This document shows, piece after piece, positions 16,201 through 19,277 of a DNA stretch of 43,799 nucleotides. The stretch is from Candidatus Omnitrophota bacterium (GTDB lineage Bacteria; Omnitrophota; Gorgyraeia; Zapsychrales; Zapsychraceae), in assembly GCA_016214285.1 (NCBI GenBank), contig JACROV010000083.1:1-43799 (forward strand), given 5' to 3'. Made by a program: the position numbers and the translations under genes. The notes beneath the pieces are model-generated. The model ran no database searches. It was not told the DNA's origin and worked only from the letters and a program-made list of their open reading frames with translations. Position 1 is the first letter of the stretch. Each line of letters starts with the position of its first letter.

Positions 16201-17329
16201 GGCCGATGTTAAATTCTGGGAGGCCGTTGAAGGATACGGAAGAAAGATGGAGGGAATGTTGTCTGAGAGAGAGAAAGAGATCTGGGTGTCGTCCCGCGGG
16301 GTTTTGAAAGAGATAAAAGAAATATCGCCTGAGTTTAGAAAAGGATATCTGCACACAGAAAACAACAGGCGCATGCTTACACGGCTCCTGGAGGCCGAGG
16401 CCTTCAACATTTTTGGCGCCGGTTTTATTATCAGGCAAAAGGCCGGCTTGATCAGGAGAGGGGAATTGAAGAAAAGGGGAAACCACAAGACGCTTGCCGG
16501 TCACTCGAAGGATTGGCCTGAAGATTTCCGCGTAAAAGTCGCTGACGCTTATACAGGGGCAAAGGTTTCTCATCGCGGCAAGGACAAGGTGGCGTGGTAT
16601 AAAATCATCCAAGAGGCGTGGGCTAAGCAGCGGGGATCCGGGGCTCAAGGCATCGGTTTGACTAAGATCCTGCCGTCATTCGTCCATGTAAAGCCGGGGG
16701 ACCGGTGTTCCTCCTCGCCGGTCACGGCGATTGAGCGGAGAAATTCTGGTAAAGACATTGTTCTGGTCCAAACGGGGATCATCTGGGCTGGATTGAATTT
16801 GGTCGATCCGTTGCATCTGCTGTTTGATATCAGTCCCCGGTTCGATGAGCTTTTGAAGGTGATCGGACGTGCGTGGCGGTATATTAAAGCGCTGTGGTTT
16901 GAATCGGATTTTTACAAGATCTGGGAGAAGATGCTGTTGAAACCGCGCAAAAGAATCAGAGACTTGATCGTTTTCAACGTGCCGAAAGCCCTGAAGGAAG
17001 GGTCAATGATCAAGGTGCAGGGTGCAGGGTACGGGGTACAGAGAAAAATTGCACGAGCGGCGAGTTCCCCGGCGGGGGCGGTGGTGCATGCCTCTGTGGA
17101 AGCCAAGGGAAGTCCGCTTGAGCAAGATTGGTATCGTTTTTACACTAATAAACTTGATCCGCTGACACCAAATCATGAAAAGTATTTTCCCTGGTTTGTC
17201 GCGAATTTTATGGATCCGGACAAAGCGGACTGGCAGGAATTTCGTCAACAGGTAGAAGCCGATTCGAGTTCTCCCTGGCAGGTGGTGCTGGCCAAAGCGA
17301 AAGGGGGCGATACCGGTGATCGGCAATAA
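4226..17329 (+). CDS. Giant modular multi-enzyme protein, main part (4,367 aa from TTG; frame open from 3902)
   Basis: The TTG at 4226 is simply the first start-like codon after the frameshift. The coding frame really enters from 3902 through TPR and coiled-coil sequence. Modules in order: unknown (4230-5320), Fic (5340-5970), EEP phosphatase/nuclease (6150-6800), unknown (6860-7950), LspA-like membrane domain (8030-8680), unknown (8690-9700), unknown globular (9716-10288), degenerate Nudix (10500-11060), signal peptide plus LpxR-like barrel (11390-12660), unknown (12818-13144), Fic (13170-13790), P-loop kinase-like (13840-14215), membrane block (14600-15700), Tat signal plus possible lysozyme-like domain (15833-16700), unknown tail. 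Ser-Ser-Pro-Val/Leu motifs mark most junctions. Such a mix of cytoplasmic, periplasmic and outer-membrane domains is hard to reconcile with one folded polypeptide. Processing, internal starts or a decaying gene fusion are all possible. It ends 41 bases from the convergent mutL stop. Confidence 0.85.
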   Translation: MARMKELSETPNYKELRRRIHDQWMEFEASLRTILEKDYYEDVVDQTVVVTREWIEKGILDESRMPPSLLARYLAELIQFNFQRGDWRAPLFGLGGFITPVGLAFRKDASAPFSFDVKGRRFVWKDVVILPKGFINHGGRTSSGWLRMTQWKKRWPDGINGSVSVSEMAIRKLHLRDEDAFKDLIIRTVQDGFDVFYEGKSCGNYFLLPAGQGQNKIVVMVILDAGGKIVDAMPMSYYAYQRNMFSSYTGTEDMRVGADVVARIYTALQERGFMVFYDHQEMEFYTVKPGNSDVFVWDISFKECAKIAGKAEEVFERFQQDSGRFAEVTVTENGLAFNDDPVVRDLKETDISDLQDSDRGGKNSGRASSPLNSGGQPYPAAWLETETDENARFYLFKGYTPEEFEDLRTGVKMVNGWIKERKRPGEADILKLHETVAARIFWHEERGALIHIKRGAYRDNVAGDVSNPFEIPHMYPDPKRIPSRMRKFFRWFSREFSRMETERGGGENKAVVFAAQVFYRFVKTHPFQDGNGRTGRLLMNYILKEHGLQPFVLTDSNEREYYAVTRRMKKEREFIDFLASQTKAASSPVKESRWKKYATERLETLVFGRNSFSYRQPRGPIYTQRQRKGRHDLRRDSPNGSLVAATYNIKFSEEIERAIEVIRKSGADVIALQEMDLKGVREMAGALGYDYVYAPSFFHSGIDKDLGNAILSRYPIDDYKKIILPSAPGRKIGQTAVFAAISVDHEKIGIVGTHLDVFPDVHGKAIQIERVIRSLPSSLRHLVVAGDFNTFFKREYKAVAHSFENAGMLSATGGVRWSYEYPLGIKRLLDQIWIKGMDAGGSGRIEDGAASDHLLIWAKVKISSSPVGASSPVHPIAGASRGRDENGAEGVRNHIEFAKMQLKKMLREFMAREEPRRISSTALRHIYLLVDITLERMAGRLGLSGRQKEQLKSELELSLFGEFIKIKRRIQGPKILREEVEGLGTMRTFDDKGRVYKVKVFIPGLERLSTVVIEAVKRAPYERGKHPFIDIDIIWDEANERNIIHLNYINTEESGFGAKGIAKGLIGLIGCVAPPESIFTFETAAPAELSHIVNFIGFTQILPQDDPLVANNRYKFGFIKPRPIPPMAGGSQGNSGRWVGEWAKELRLRDEETWDNLDRLFEETVAGMTREGAESIPDETRTVLKASVHPLETALAYYEEDILRTKERTAWTHLVRGRFMLAPAVLSLLTEAGYFEARRHAASSSPVEDGNGDDSKGKPSSLYGASPVKNRIILKVTFRILDQYKGRVNRVLLSVRQWVKDHKPFVAFAAAGISAWLIDQGTKLWVMSLTPPDALQDILRQVYPLKTLLLSPGFDQSIFGPILHHIAGSWYVQAAVHVVPSLEPLMIHAAMLLLLWIYRYRLITSPLIGGGLGFLIGGSLSNLTSLVYMGGVLDWLAYAVPVSGLNVSLAVLNVADITQLLGMLVLLWGTYHQLRQPEDSLKPDKPLAPRQVLAVALSISLLAHAAVFSDGFAGLRRQMSSVVQLVSLPFMKSSQVPVLDEAFNRGTRLYGRSKFDFGFLRLEGELVSKTKPVNGHYLNYGDLLRPDLFRYPPKGYAFRLVGGQPLYARTYPQNRDHGLSYDFKLLAYGHIDADASRWSAQWIMANWQNVSIKNRDLWKEWSRLFYDQEEVARAARALLEIAVAAAKWPPTVEYLDEEAWRVKFWEKASVPPGTPDSLAVIAAQIEVMKEAVKAQPIQLIKTPPPVIEVSLVDDLSVPNLSGPANVEAVSPRLPKENFVVPELVVEIPETMVSSQEIVDQARRRLLELLDGQLDLLRSMVERQEKGSSPVSHFDALMRYLRIDSAPSAYPFAMLLLAMSKSRSIEEVGNRRHIVLIGAEPEELPRDLERKLSAARISVVNPEFTTHTEGRVHYIGDIIQNVGIYGIPPADFSSGLFNEEFRPFIHGRGSYKDIYVDMLSAVKKIAAADAELLIAAGIEVNPDLEAAFVETFGWKARNIGPAGTYFYYRSVFAETALSPGKVSSPVKRKNKDDVLSREAVDDLFRLLKVFRRKGLSSKPAIAAMLLDWRRKGGKFSDEKFDVIRIKRGQEIAAGTLNASLAHYLSFRHRSVDALVVLPDGKLLVQRRTHDASSEPLHMSIPGGHVKAGAGYAGAIGEELKEELNLRTKKPHGRLVILRHEGAFFWNRKGNREVRTFYVYFPTMRESQVIAQYGRYLERKKSRMTREQFQSWLEETRRNRPGYAEVWAQYAVDIHGLTAAPSLKIKDVFADGAKEEEAYFTKDTLGPALRDAALMREIEKVIDENTKTGDVIMAHLQLLAAGSEAEYRAAEKVLDEVLSRHGKAAIAGAVRELGRYHKGRLPPRLKEWLDGNDGGAQENSGLPADASSPLADSLQSLASGLKRAFVIFLVAVLPAFFFAQSSSAAQPLPLRWQLVFSLPYGSRGPPWSLPPPAPAAGFSVFPAGMLTPFGTATKFTLSGVEVLKTGREYPRYGMFGMTVENDWFDGYDFKGGDRYYTSGLGLTWVSPWSDAPEGSLFSHLTQLLRLEGPGYRYYTDFSIHQSIYTPADTNSKQAAGNDHPYAGLLYLEQAYHAAGPRSDWKHSLIADLGLAGPYAFGRDVQNGFHGLIGYRSYGWGNQIHNEPILLLSYAGERRMWKRRYGTFGADVFAHGGAGAGNFRTYTNAGAELQFGWNLGDKSANFLNRPGRGTLAPLPYEEDARRRNQVYFFVIADGELVFYDITLDGNTLKDGARVEKNPGVARVIYGMGINFKKNLIFTEGVNLKAAFVRETERFKYQKGPHSYVSLKVEIPFRASKSFTADGLMAALRKLFSPSGNGEPPSQHIPEPPNQEQSPAAFTQKPSGSSPVVHGVRYVFRVKNGERDLHVALVTNEELIPGYKDAYRLNNVALFGITRPRLLREAVSGRMGENALPRLLSSEGAAFIGGLVYQYRNLNQEKTGRLVLSLLNEYHYDLLYASSPASSPVLKRYIGFVNRVLSGLNWFLHPSFPQRQARYDAVFEKVRRFALERREITERDIIGWQEELLDPDEVLWNIINGSIGDSREDYAGYRKKVFGVPDRRHPAPEEVPAAMTQYVRRLNNQMKRLARNTDSSARKQEAIHAAAKAHYRFIDIHPFADGNGRMARLLANYVLLFYGAGSFTLRMEGYRNYREMAVSVDSLTWWIAASLLREKRGRNGSGFRPRGSTAARAKIIRDIAEFLRGNRNGQAIVVIEGVTGSGKTPLAADLLKALRADGEIRKRLALLEGDVLDKRRMSVFLRGRYDEELKDAVGRALRRGRTMIVLEGRNSAMAFRRIHRDFPSLKVFVHEMPGAPYEVESSVLPAGGGDPSSSPVGVPAWVGEIDSRYRLTQAWYALYLRGTQGRLPVSPEGLIEAADIGCGRFSYALPMKLVLDKLGYAIVAVKKTSSPLRFSSSPVIDRKDGVEESGQGAVSLRERIAQQDGQRGFEEWAFLVVALVTFGGFVSSLISWLVLKNGILVELGLIASLVGAVAWGVAIIVRWATVSIPVHIRNFRGLYKTIRFPGKSIKRAVWILKGEQGRILDICGQGWAGDFVNGFRETAAGLPYRIKSGVSSMVRGVRSLKGMFNENRQRRGFGETVSFVIGLSAMSAFGGLLATILSGAMKSGTLMSLALTVAIVGAGIWVAAVIVRAVVHAVHGVIAYSKGFRNRAEKDTAASKDNPAFVRLGTILKLGGVSLAVAAVPLVPAVVSLAGGLLSGLGMLVGKDIFKTVPVFLAALRNREELAAAAAEAKTILGERYADAVTRVSDKTFVPSLILIVSVYAGLAAVFAAGYLVIAVKVGLSRGARSLLRRPEMKEKYLKAFEAGIFSPSAKRASEESGSKPMEKGKPRSSSPVRFGMVGPVRFNRRVFLKWAGAAVALGLLSPQHLLALGLSRKEQEGIIREFLTFARGHFISETAHVWNLEKEMVAAFVLEEWHNTRTREGILRGLLKRVTTFLTAEGLYHGTIGIARIQPNILLADVKFWEAVEGYGRKMEGMLSEREKEIWVSSRGVLKEIKEISPEFRKGYLHTENNRRMLTRLLEAEAFNIFGAGFIIRQKAGLIRRGELKKRGNHKTLAGHSKDWPEDFRVKVADAYTGAKVSHRGKDKVAWYKIIQEAWAKQRGSGAQGIGLTKILPSFVHVKPGDRCSSSPVTAIERRNSGKDIVLVQTGIIWAGLNLVDPLHLLFDISPRFDELLKVIGRAWRYIKALWFESDFYKIWEKMLLKPRKRIRDLIVFNVPKALKEGSMIKVQGAGYGVQRKIARAASSPAGAVVHASVEAKGSPLEQDWYRFYTNKLDPLTPNHEKYFPWFVANFMDPDKADWQEFRQQVEADSSSPWQVVLAKAKGGDTGDRQ
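5340..5970 (+). other. Module: Fic domain (first)
   Basis: The Fic core motif HPFQDGNGRTGR is encoded at 5798-5833 (residues 525-536 of the main part) and fits HxFx(D/E)GNGRxxR with every catalytic position present. Fic enzymes usually transfer AMP, or another phosphate-containing group, from a nucleotide to a protein hydroxyl. A helical segment and a Pro-Asp-Pro-x-x-Ile-Pro loop before the motif are typical of Fic proteins. I could not identify a clear inhibitory (S/T)xxxE(G/N) helix. The module is bounded by SSPL at 5327 and SSPV at 5981, so the linkers delimit it neatly. Confidence 0.88.
6150..6800 (+). other. Module: endonuclease/exonuclease/phosphatase (EEP) domain
   Basis: The family motifs occur in the correct order: TYNIK near the start, LQEMD at about 6239 (metal-binding Glu, residue 674), GTHLD, GDFN at 6581-6592 (catalytic Asp 787 and Asn) and SDH at 6776-6784 (His 853). 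This is the fold of exonuclease III, DNase I, sphingomyelinase and inositol polyphosphate phosphatases. The substrate cannot be told from the motifs. All main catalytic residues appear intact. It is followed by two adjacent SSPV motifs at 6815 and 6833. Confidence 0.85.
8030..8680 (+). other. Module: signal peptidase II (LspA)-like membrane domain
   Basis: The order of features follows prolipoprotein signal peptidase: an N-terminal membrane helix ending in DQGTK (Asp codon at 8180), further hydrophobic helices, a Gly-rich segment with SNL, then GGVLDW (Asp codon 8525) and LNVAD (Asp codon 8591). The last two correspond to the catalytic Asp pair of LspA, so the site may be functional. It differs from ordinary LspA in being embedded in a huge protein and in lacking the usual NxxDR after the Gly-rich segment. 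LspA removes signal peptides from diacylglyceryl-modified prolipoproteins in the inner membrane. Confidence 0.65.
10500..11060 (+). other. Module: Nudix hydrolase-like domain with degenerate box
   Basis: The Nudix box lies at 10646-10714. It begins GGHVKAG and ends with the GEELKEELNL pattern, keeping the EExxEE metal ligands. The first conserved Glu of GX5E is replaced, and the Arg of REUXEE is Gly. The flanking strands (DALVVLPDGKLLVQRR before the box) look like a normal Nudix fold. Nudix enzymes hydrolyse nucleoside diphosphates linked to another group. Loss of the Arg and first Glu suggests weak activity or binding only, but that is inference. Confidence 0.75.
11390..12660 (+). other. Module: signal peptide plus LpxR-like lipid A 3'-O-deacylase barrel
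   Basis: Just after SSPL at 11378 comes Lys-Arg, a long hydrophobic run and SSSAAQ, a classic Sec signal peptide pattern (about 11420-11500). The barrel follows and has the LpxR/DUF2219 marks: ENDW at about 11717 (Asn 2499, Asp 2500), DRYYTSG at 11756, HPYAGLLYL at about 11953, then QNGFHGLIG with His codon 12092 and a GWGNQIHNEP segment. Asn, Asp, Thr/Ser and His match the family's catalytic set. LpxR is an outer-membrane enzyme that removes the 3'-acyloxyacyl group of lipid A. An outer-membrane barrel in the middle of a giant chain needs explaining. Confidence 0.82.
13170..13790 (+). other. Module: Fic domain (second)
   Basis: HPFADGNGRMAR at 13610-13645 (residues 3129-3140 of the main part) is a complete Fic core motif. 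It differs enough from the first Fic module that the two look like separate acquisitions or old duplicates. It starts straight after a doubled SSPA/SSPV linker at 13145-13168. The preceding residues are helical and rich in Arg and Glu, as in other Fic folds. Predicted activity is AMP or similar transfer to a protein target. Confidence 0.87.
13840..14215 (+). other. Module: P-loop nucleotide kinase-like domain
   Basis: GVTGSGKT at 13910-13933 is a Walker A loop. It is preceded by a hydrophobic strand (IVVIE) and followed by a helix, as in small-molecule kinases. A second strand (TMIVLEGRN) may provide the Walker B region. There is no SSP motif between this domain and the preceding Fic domain, so the pair may act as one unit, somewhat like zeta-toxin or Fic-kinase pairings. 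That functional reading is a guess. Confidence 0.65.
14600..15700 (+). other. Module: membrane block of the giant protein
   Basis: At least five strongly hydrophobic helices are encoded at about 14620-14770, 15060-15240, 15325-15440 and 15580-15670. Basic amphipathic stretches separate them. The first and second halves resemble each other (Phe-Gly-Gly, Val-Gly-Ala and Val-Ile-Val-Arg segments recur), which suggests an internal duplication. I do not recognise a family. SSPV at 14507 and 15821 bound the block on both sides. Confidence 0.7.
15833..16700 (+). other. Module: twin-arginine signal plus possible lysozyme-like domain
   Basis: NRRVFLKWAG (Arg-Arg at 15866-15871) followed by a hydrophobic stretch and LLALG is a convincing Tat signal peptide. 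It is placed a few residues after SSPV at 15821, just where a protein N-terminus would be. The domain after it has AFVLEEWHN, then GTIGIARIQP. That resembles the catalytic Glu and the following Gly-x-Gln-Ile region of lysozyme-like transglycosylases, though the Gln is replaced. A cell-wall role is tentative. Confidence 0.6.
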
Positions 17330-17369
17330 TCCGTTACAATGGGCTTCGGACAGAAACAATCCCGAGAAT

Positions 17370-19217
17370 TCAGGTGCGCAAGAATTGTTTATCGAGGAAT
17401 TCTTCCGACAGTTCAATGACCGTTGGCCGGCCGTGAGGACAGGTGAAAGGGTCCAGACACTGGAGCAGCTCATCGCGCATGTGTTGGGCTTGTTGGGGTT
17501 TAAGCGTGTCGCCCGCCATGACCGATGAGCGGCAGGCCCGGCGGGCGAGCGCGTCGTGATTCCCCCGGCCGAGCGGGTCACCACCCAGGATGTATCTTGC
17601 CGCTTTTTCAATATCCTTCAAGAACGTCGGATAACTGTGTACCGCAATCGTTTCCTTGTCCCAGAGGTTAGTGTCGAGGCCGATGGTATTGAATTGATCC
17701 CGCGCTTTCTCCCAGACGAGCATTTCCTGGATGGAGAGTTTGAGCAAAACGGGACTTAAAAGCCGCTGGACTTCGACATGGCCTTTATTCATCTGCCGGA
17801 TGAGGCGTTCGTAGGTGATCCGCTCGGCCGCGGCGTGCTGGTCGACCACAAGCAGGGAGCGTCCTGCCTGGAATAGTTGGTATTTGCTCAGCAAAGCCCC
17901 GACGTAAACCGCACCAGATAATTTACTCTGAAGGTTTTCCTGGCGGTTTAATTCAGGCACGAAAAATTTTTGTCTTTCCGGCGCAGCGCTATCGGCCGTC
18001 CCCCGACTTCGCTCGGGACTCCCTCCGGTCGGATAGGCGTAATCCCGGGCCGCCTCAAACACTTCCGTCCCCAGCGGGGGATCGAACGTCACCTCCGACG
18101 GGTGCGCGCCCATGAGCGCCCGCTCCACAACATCTTTCCGGGTGGCCTGGTGACTTGGTGACCTGGTGACTTCTTTCGTTTGTCCAGTACCAAGCAGTGT
18201 TTCCTCACAGAGTTCGCGCAGAATCAAACATATCTTCTGTTCCTCGCGGATCTTGACCTCGCGTTTGGCCGGATGGATATTAACGTCGATCTCCTTCGCC
18301 GGTATCTGCAGGGACACGACAAAAAGCGGATACAGGTCTTCGGGCATGATGAGCCGGTAAACCTGGTTGAGATGAAATCCGATCGCTTTATTCTGCACCG
18401 GACGGCCGTTGACGAAGATAAACTGCATGTCCCGTCGGGCGCGTTTGATGTTGATATCGCCGAGGATCAAATCGATACGCAGGGACAGGTCTGGACCTGT
18501 CCTTACGGTTAAAAGATGTTTTTCATCGACGCGCAGGACGTGCGCCACGCGGCTTTTCGCATCTGAACAAGGCGCGACATCGACCAGATCCCTGCCTTCA
18601 TGGGTCAATTGAAACCGCACGTTATGATGAAGCAGGGCATAGGGGATGAAGGTGTTGAGGGTATGATGGATTTCGGCTGCATCGGATCTGAGGAATTTCC
18701 GCCGGGCAGGGGTGTTAAAAAACAGTTCCTTGACCTCGATCTCGGTCCCGTGCCCGGGCATGGCGCAGGGACGCAGGTCGAGTCTTTTTCCACCGCGTAT
18801 ATGAATTTGCCACCCCGTCTTTGGCGGGGTGCCCCCGCGCTTGATTTCACCGAAGGTGGAACCTGCGGGGGCTTCTTTACTACGCAAGGTCACATCCGCG
18901 ATGGCGCCGATGGAATAAAGGGCCTCGCCGCGAAAGCCCAGGGACTCAATGTCATAGAGGTCATCGGCCTTTTCGATCTTGCTGGTCGCGTGGCGCGCAA
19001 ATATCTTTTCGAGGTCGTCACGTTCGATGCCGTGGCCGTTGTCCTTGATCTTGATCAGTATTTTGCCGGCTTCCTGCAGGGAAACTTCGATCGTGTCCGC
19101 GCCGGCATCGAGGGCGTTCTCAATGAGCTCCTTGATGACGGAGGCGGGCCGCTCGATGACCTCGCCGGCGGCGATCTTGCTGATGACTTCTTCTTTGAGG
19201 ATGTGGACTTTGGACAT
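17370..19217 (-). CDS. mutL: DNA mismatch repair protein MutL
   Basis: This is the matchmaker ATPase of mismatch repair, 615 residues. The N-terminal GHKL ATPase has ELIENALDAGA, DNGHGI and GFRGEAL, and the linker motif FFNTPARRKFL is present. The C-terminal half carries the endonuclease motif DQHAAAERITYE (from Asp 459) plus ACRSSV and CPHGRPT, so it should be a nicking MutL like those of species without MutH. Palindromic repeat sequence lies in frame at 18002-18017 and 18483-18502, with GGTPPKTG-type sequence near 18800. These are additions to the normal family sequence. A GGTGAC-repeat stretch also falls in frame at 18148-18175. It precedes the convergent giant gene by 40 bases. mutS lies upstream on the same strand, with a repeat in the 60-base gap. 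Confidence 0.97.
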   Translation of the reverse strand: MSKVHILKEEVISKIAAGEVIERPASVIKELIENALDAGADTIEVSLQEAGKILIKIKDNGHGIERDDLEKIFARHATSKIEKADDLYDIESLGFRGEALYSIGAIADVTLRSKEAPAGSTFGEIKRGGTPPKTGWQIHIRGGKRLDLRPCAMPGHGTEIEVKELFFNTPARRKFLRSDAAEIHHTLNTFIPYALLHHNVRFQLTHEGRDLVDVAPCSDAKSRVAHVLRVDEKHLLTVRTGPDLSLRIDLILGDINIKRARRDMQFIFVNGRPVQNKAIGFHLNQVYRLIMPEDLYPLFVVSLQIPAKEIDVNIHPAKREVKIREEQKICLILRELCEETLLGTGQTKEVTRSPSHQATRKDVVERALMGAHPSEVTFDPPLGTEVFEAARDYAYPTGGSPERSRGTADSAAPERQKFFVPELNRQENLQSKLSGAVYVGALLSKYQLFQAGRSLLVVDQHAAAERITYERLIRQMNKGHVEVQRLLSPVLLKLSIQEMLVWEKARDQFNTIGLDTNLWDKETIAVHSYPTFLKDIEKAARYILGGDPLGRGNHDALARRACRSSVMAGDTLKPQQAQHMRDELLQCLDPFTCPHGRPTVIELSEEFLDKQFLRT

Positions 19218-19218
19218 T

Positions 19219-19276
19219 TGAGTCGTCAGACATCAGTCATCAGTCGTCAGATTTGTCTGAAGACTGATGTCTGATA
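19219..19276 (+). repeat. Inverted repeat, TCAGTC family (copy 1, between mutS and mutL)
   Basis: A run of cagacatcagtcatcagtc is followed by its inverted partner tctgaagactgatgtctga. It fills the whole mutS-mutL gap, so it would form a hairpin in the shared transcript. The same family fills gaps at 27999, 29475 and 30727. Confidence 0.85.
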
Positions 19277-19277
19277 G

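Larger units (their letters stand above)
321..17278 (+). repeat. Dispersed Ser-Ser-Pro-Val/Leu linker motif of the giant ORF (more than 20 copies)
   Basis: The four-residue motif is encoded at 321 (SSPL), 1395 (SSPV), 1881 (SSPL), 3534 (SSPL), 5327 (SSPL), 5981 (SSPV), 6815 and 6833 (both SSPV), 7955 (SSPV), 9704 (SSPV), 10289 (SSPV), 11378 (SSPL), 12806 (SSPV), 13145 (SSPA), 13157 (SSPV), 14258 (SSPV), 14486 (SSPL), 14507 (SSPV), 15821 (SSPV), 16712 (SSPV), 17063 (SSPA) and 17267 (SSPW). A weaker ASPV lies at 8018. Many copies share the bases tcctcgccggt. They fall between recognisable domains, not inside them. Extra serines and small residues often precede the motif. Role unknown: flexible linker, cleavage or sorting signal, or a scar of gene fusion. 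Confidence 0.85.

Noticed and set aside
17316-17528. Short plus-strand frame between the giant gene and mutL
   Set aside because: It overlaps the end of the giant ORF and lies mostly antisense to the conserved C-terminus of mutL; no ribosome site.
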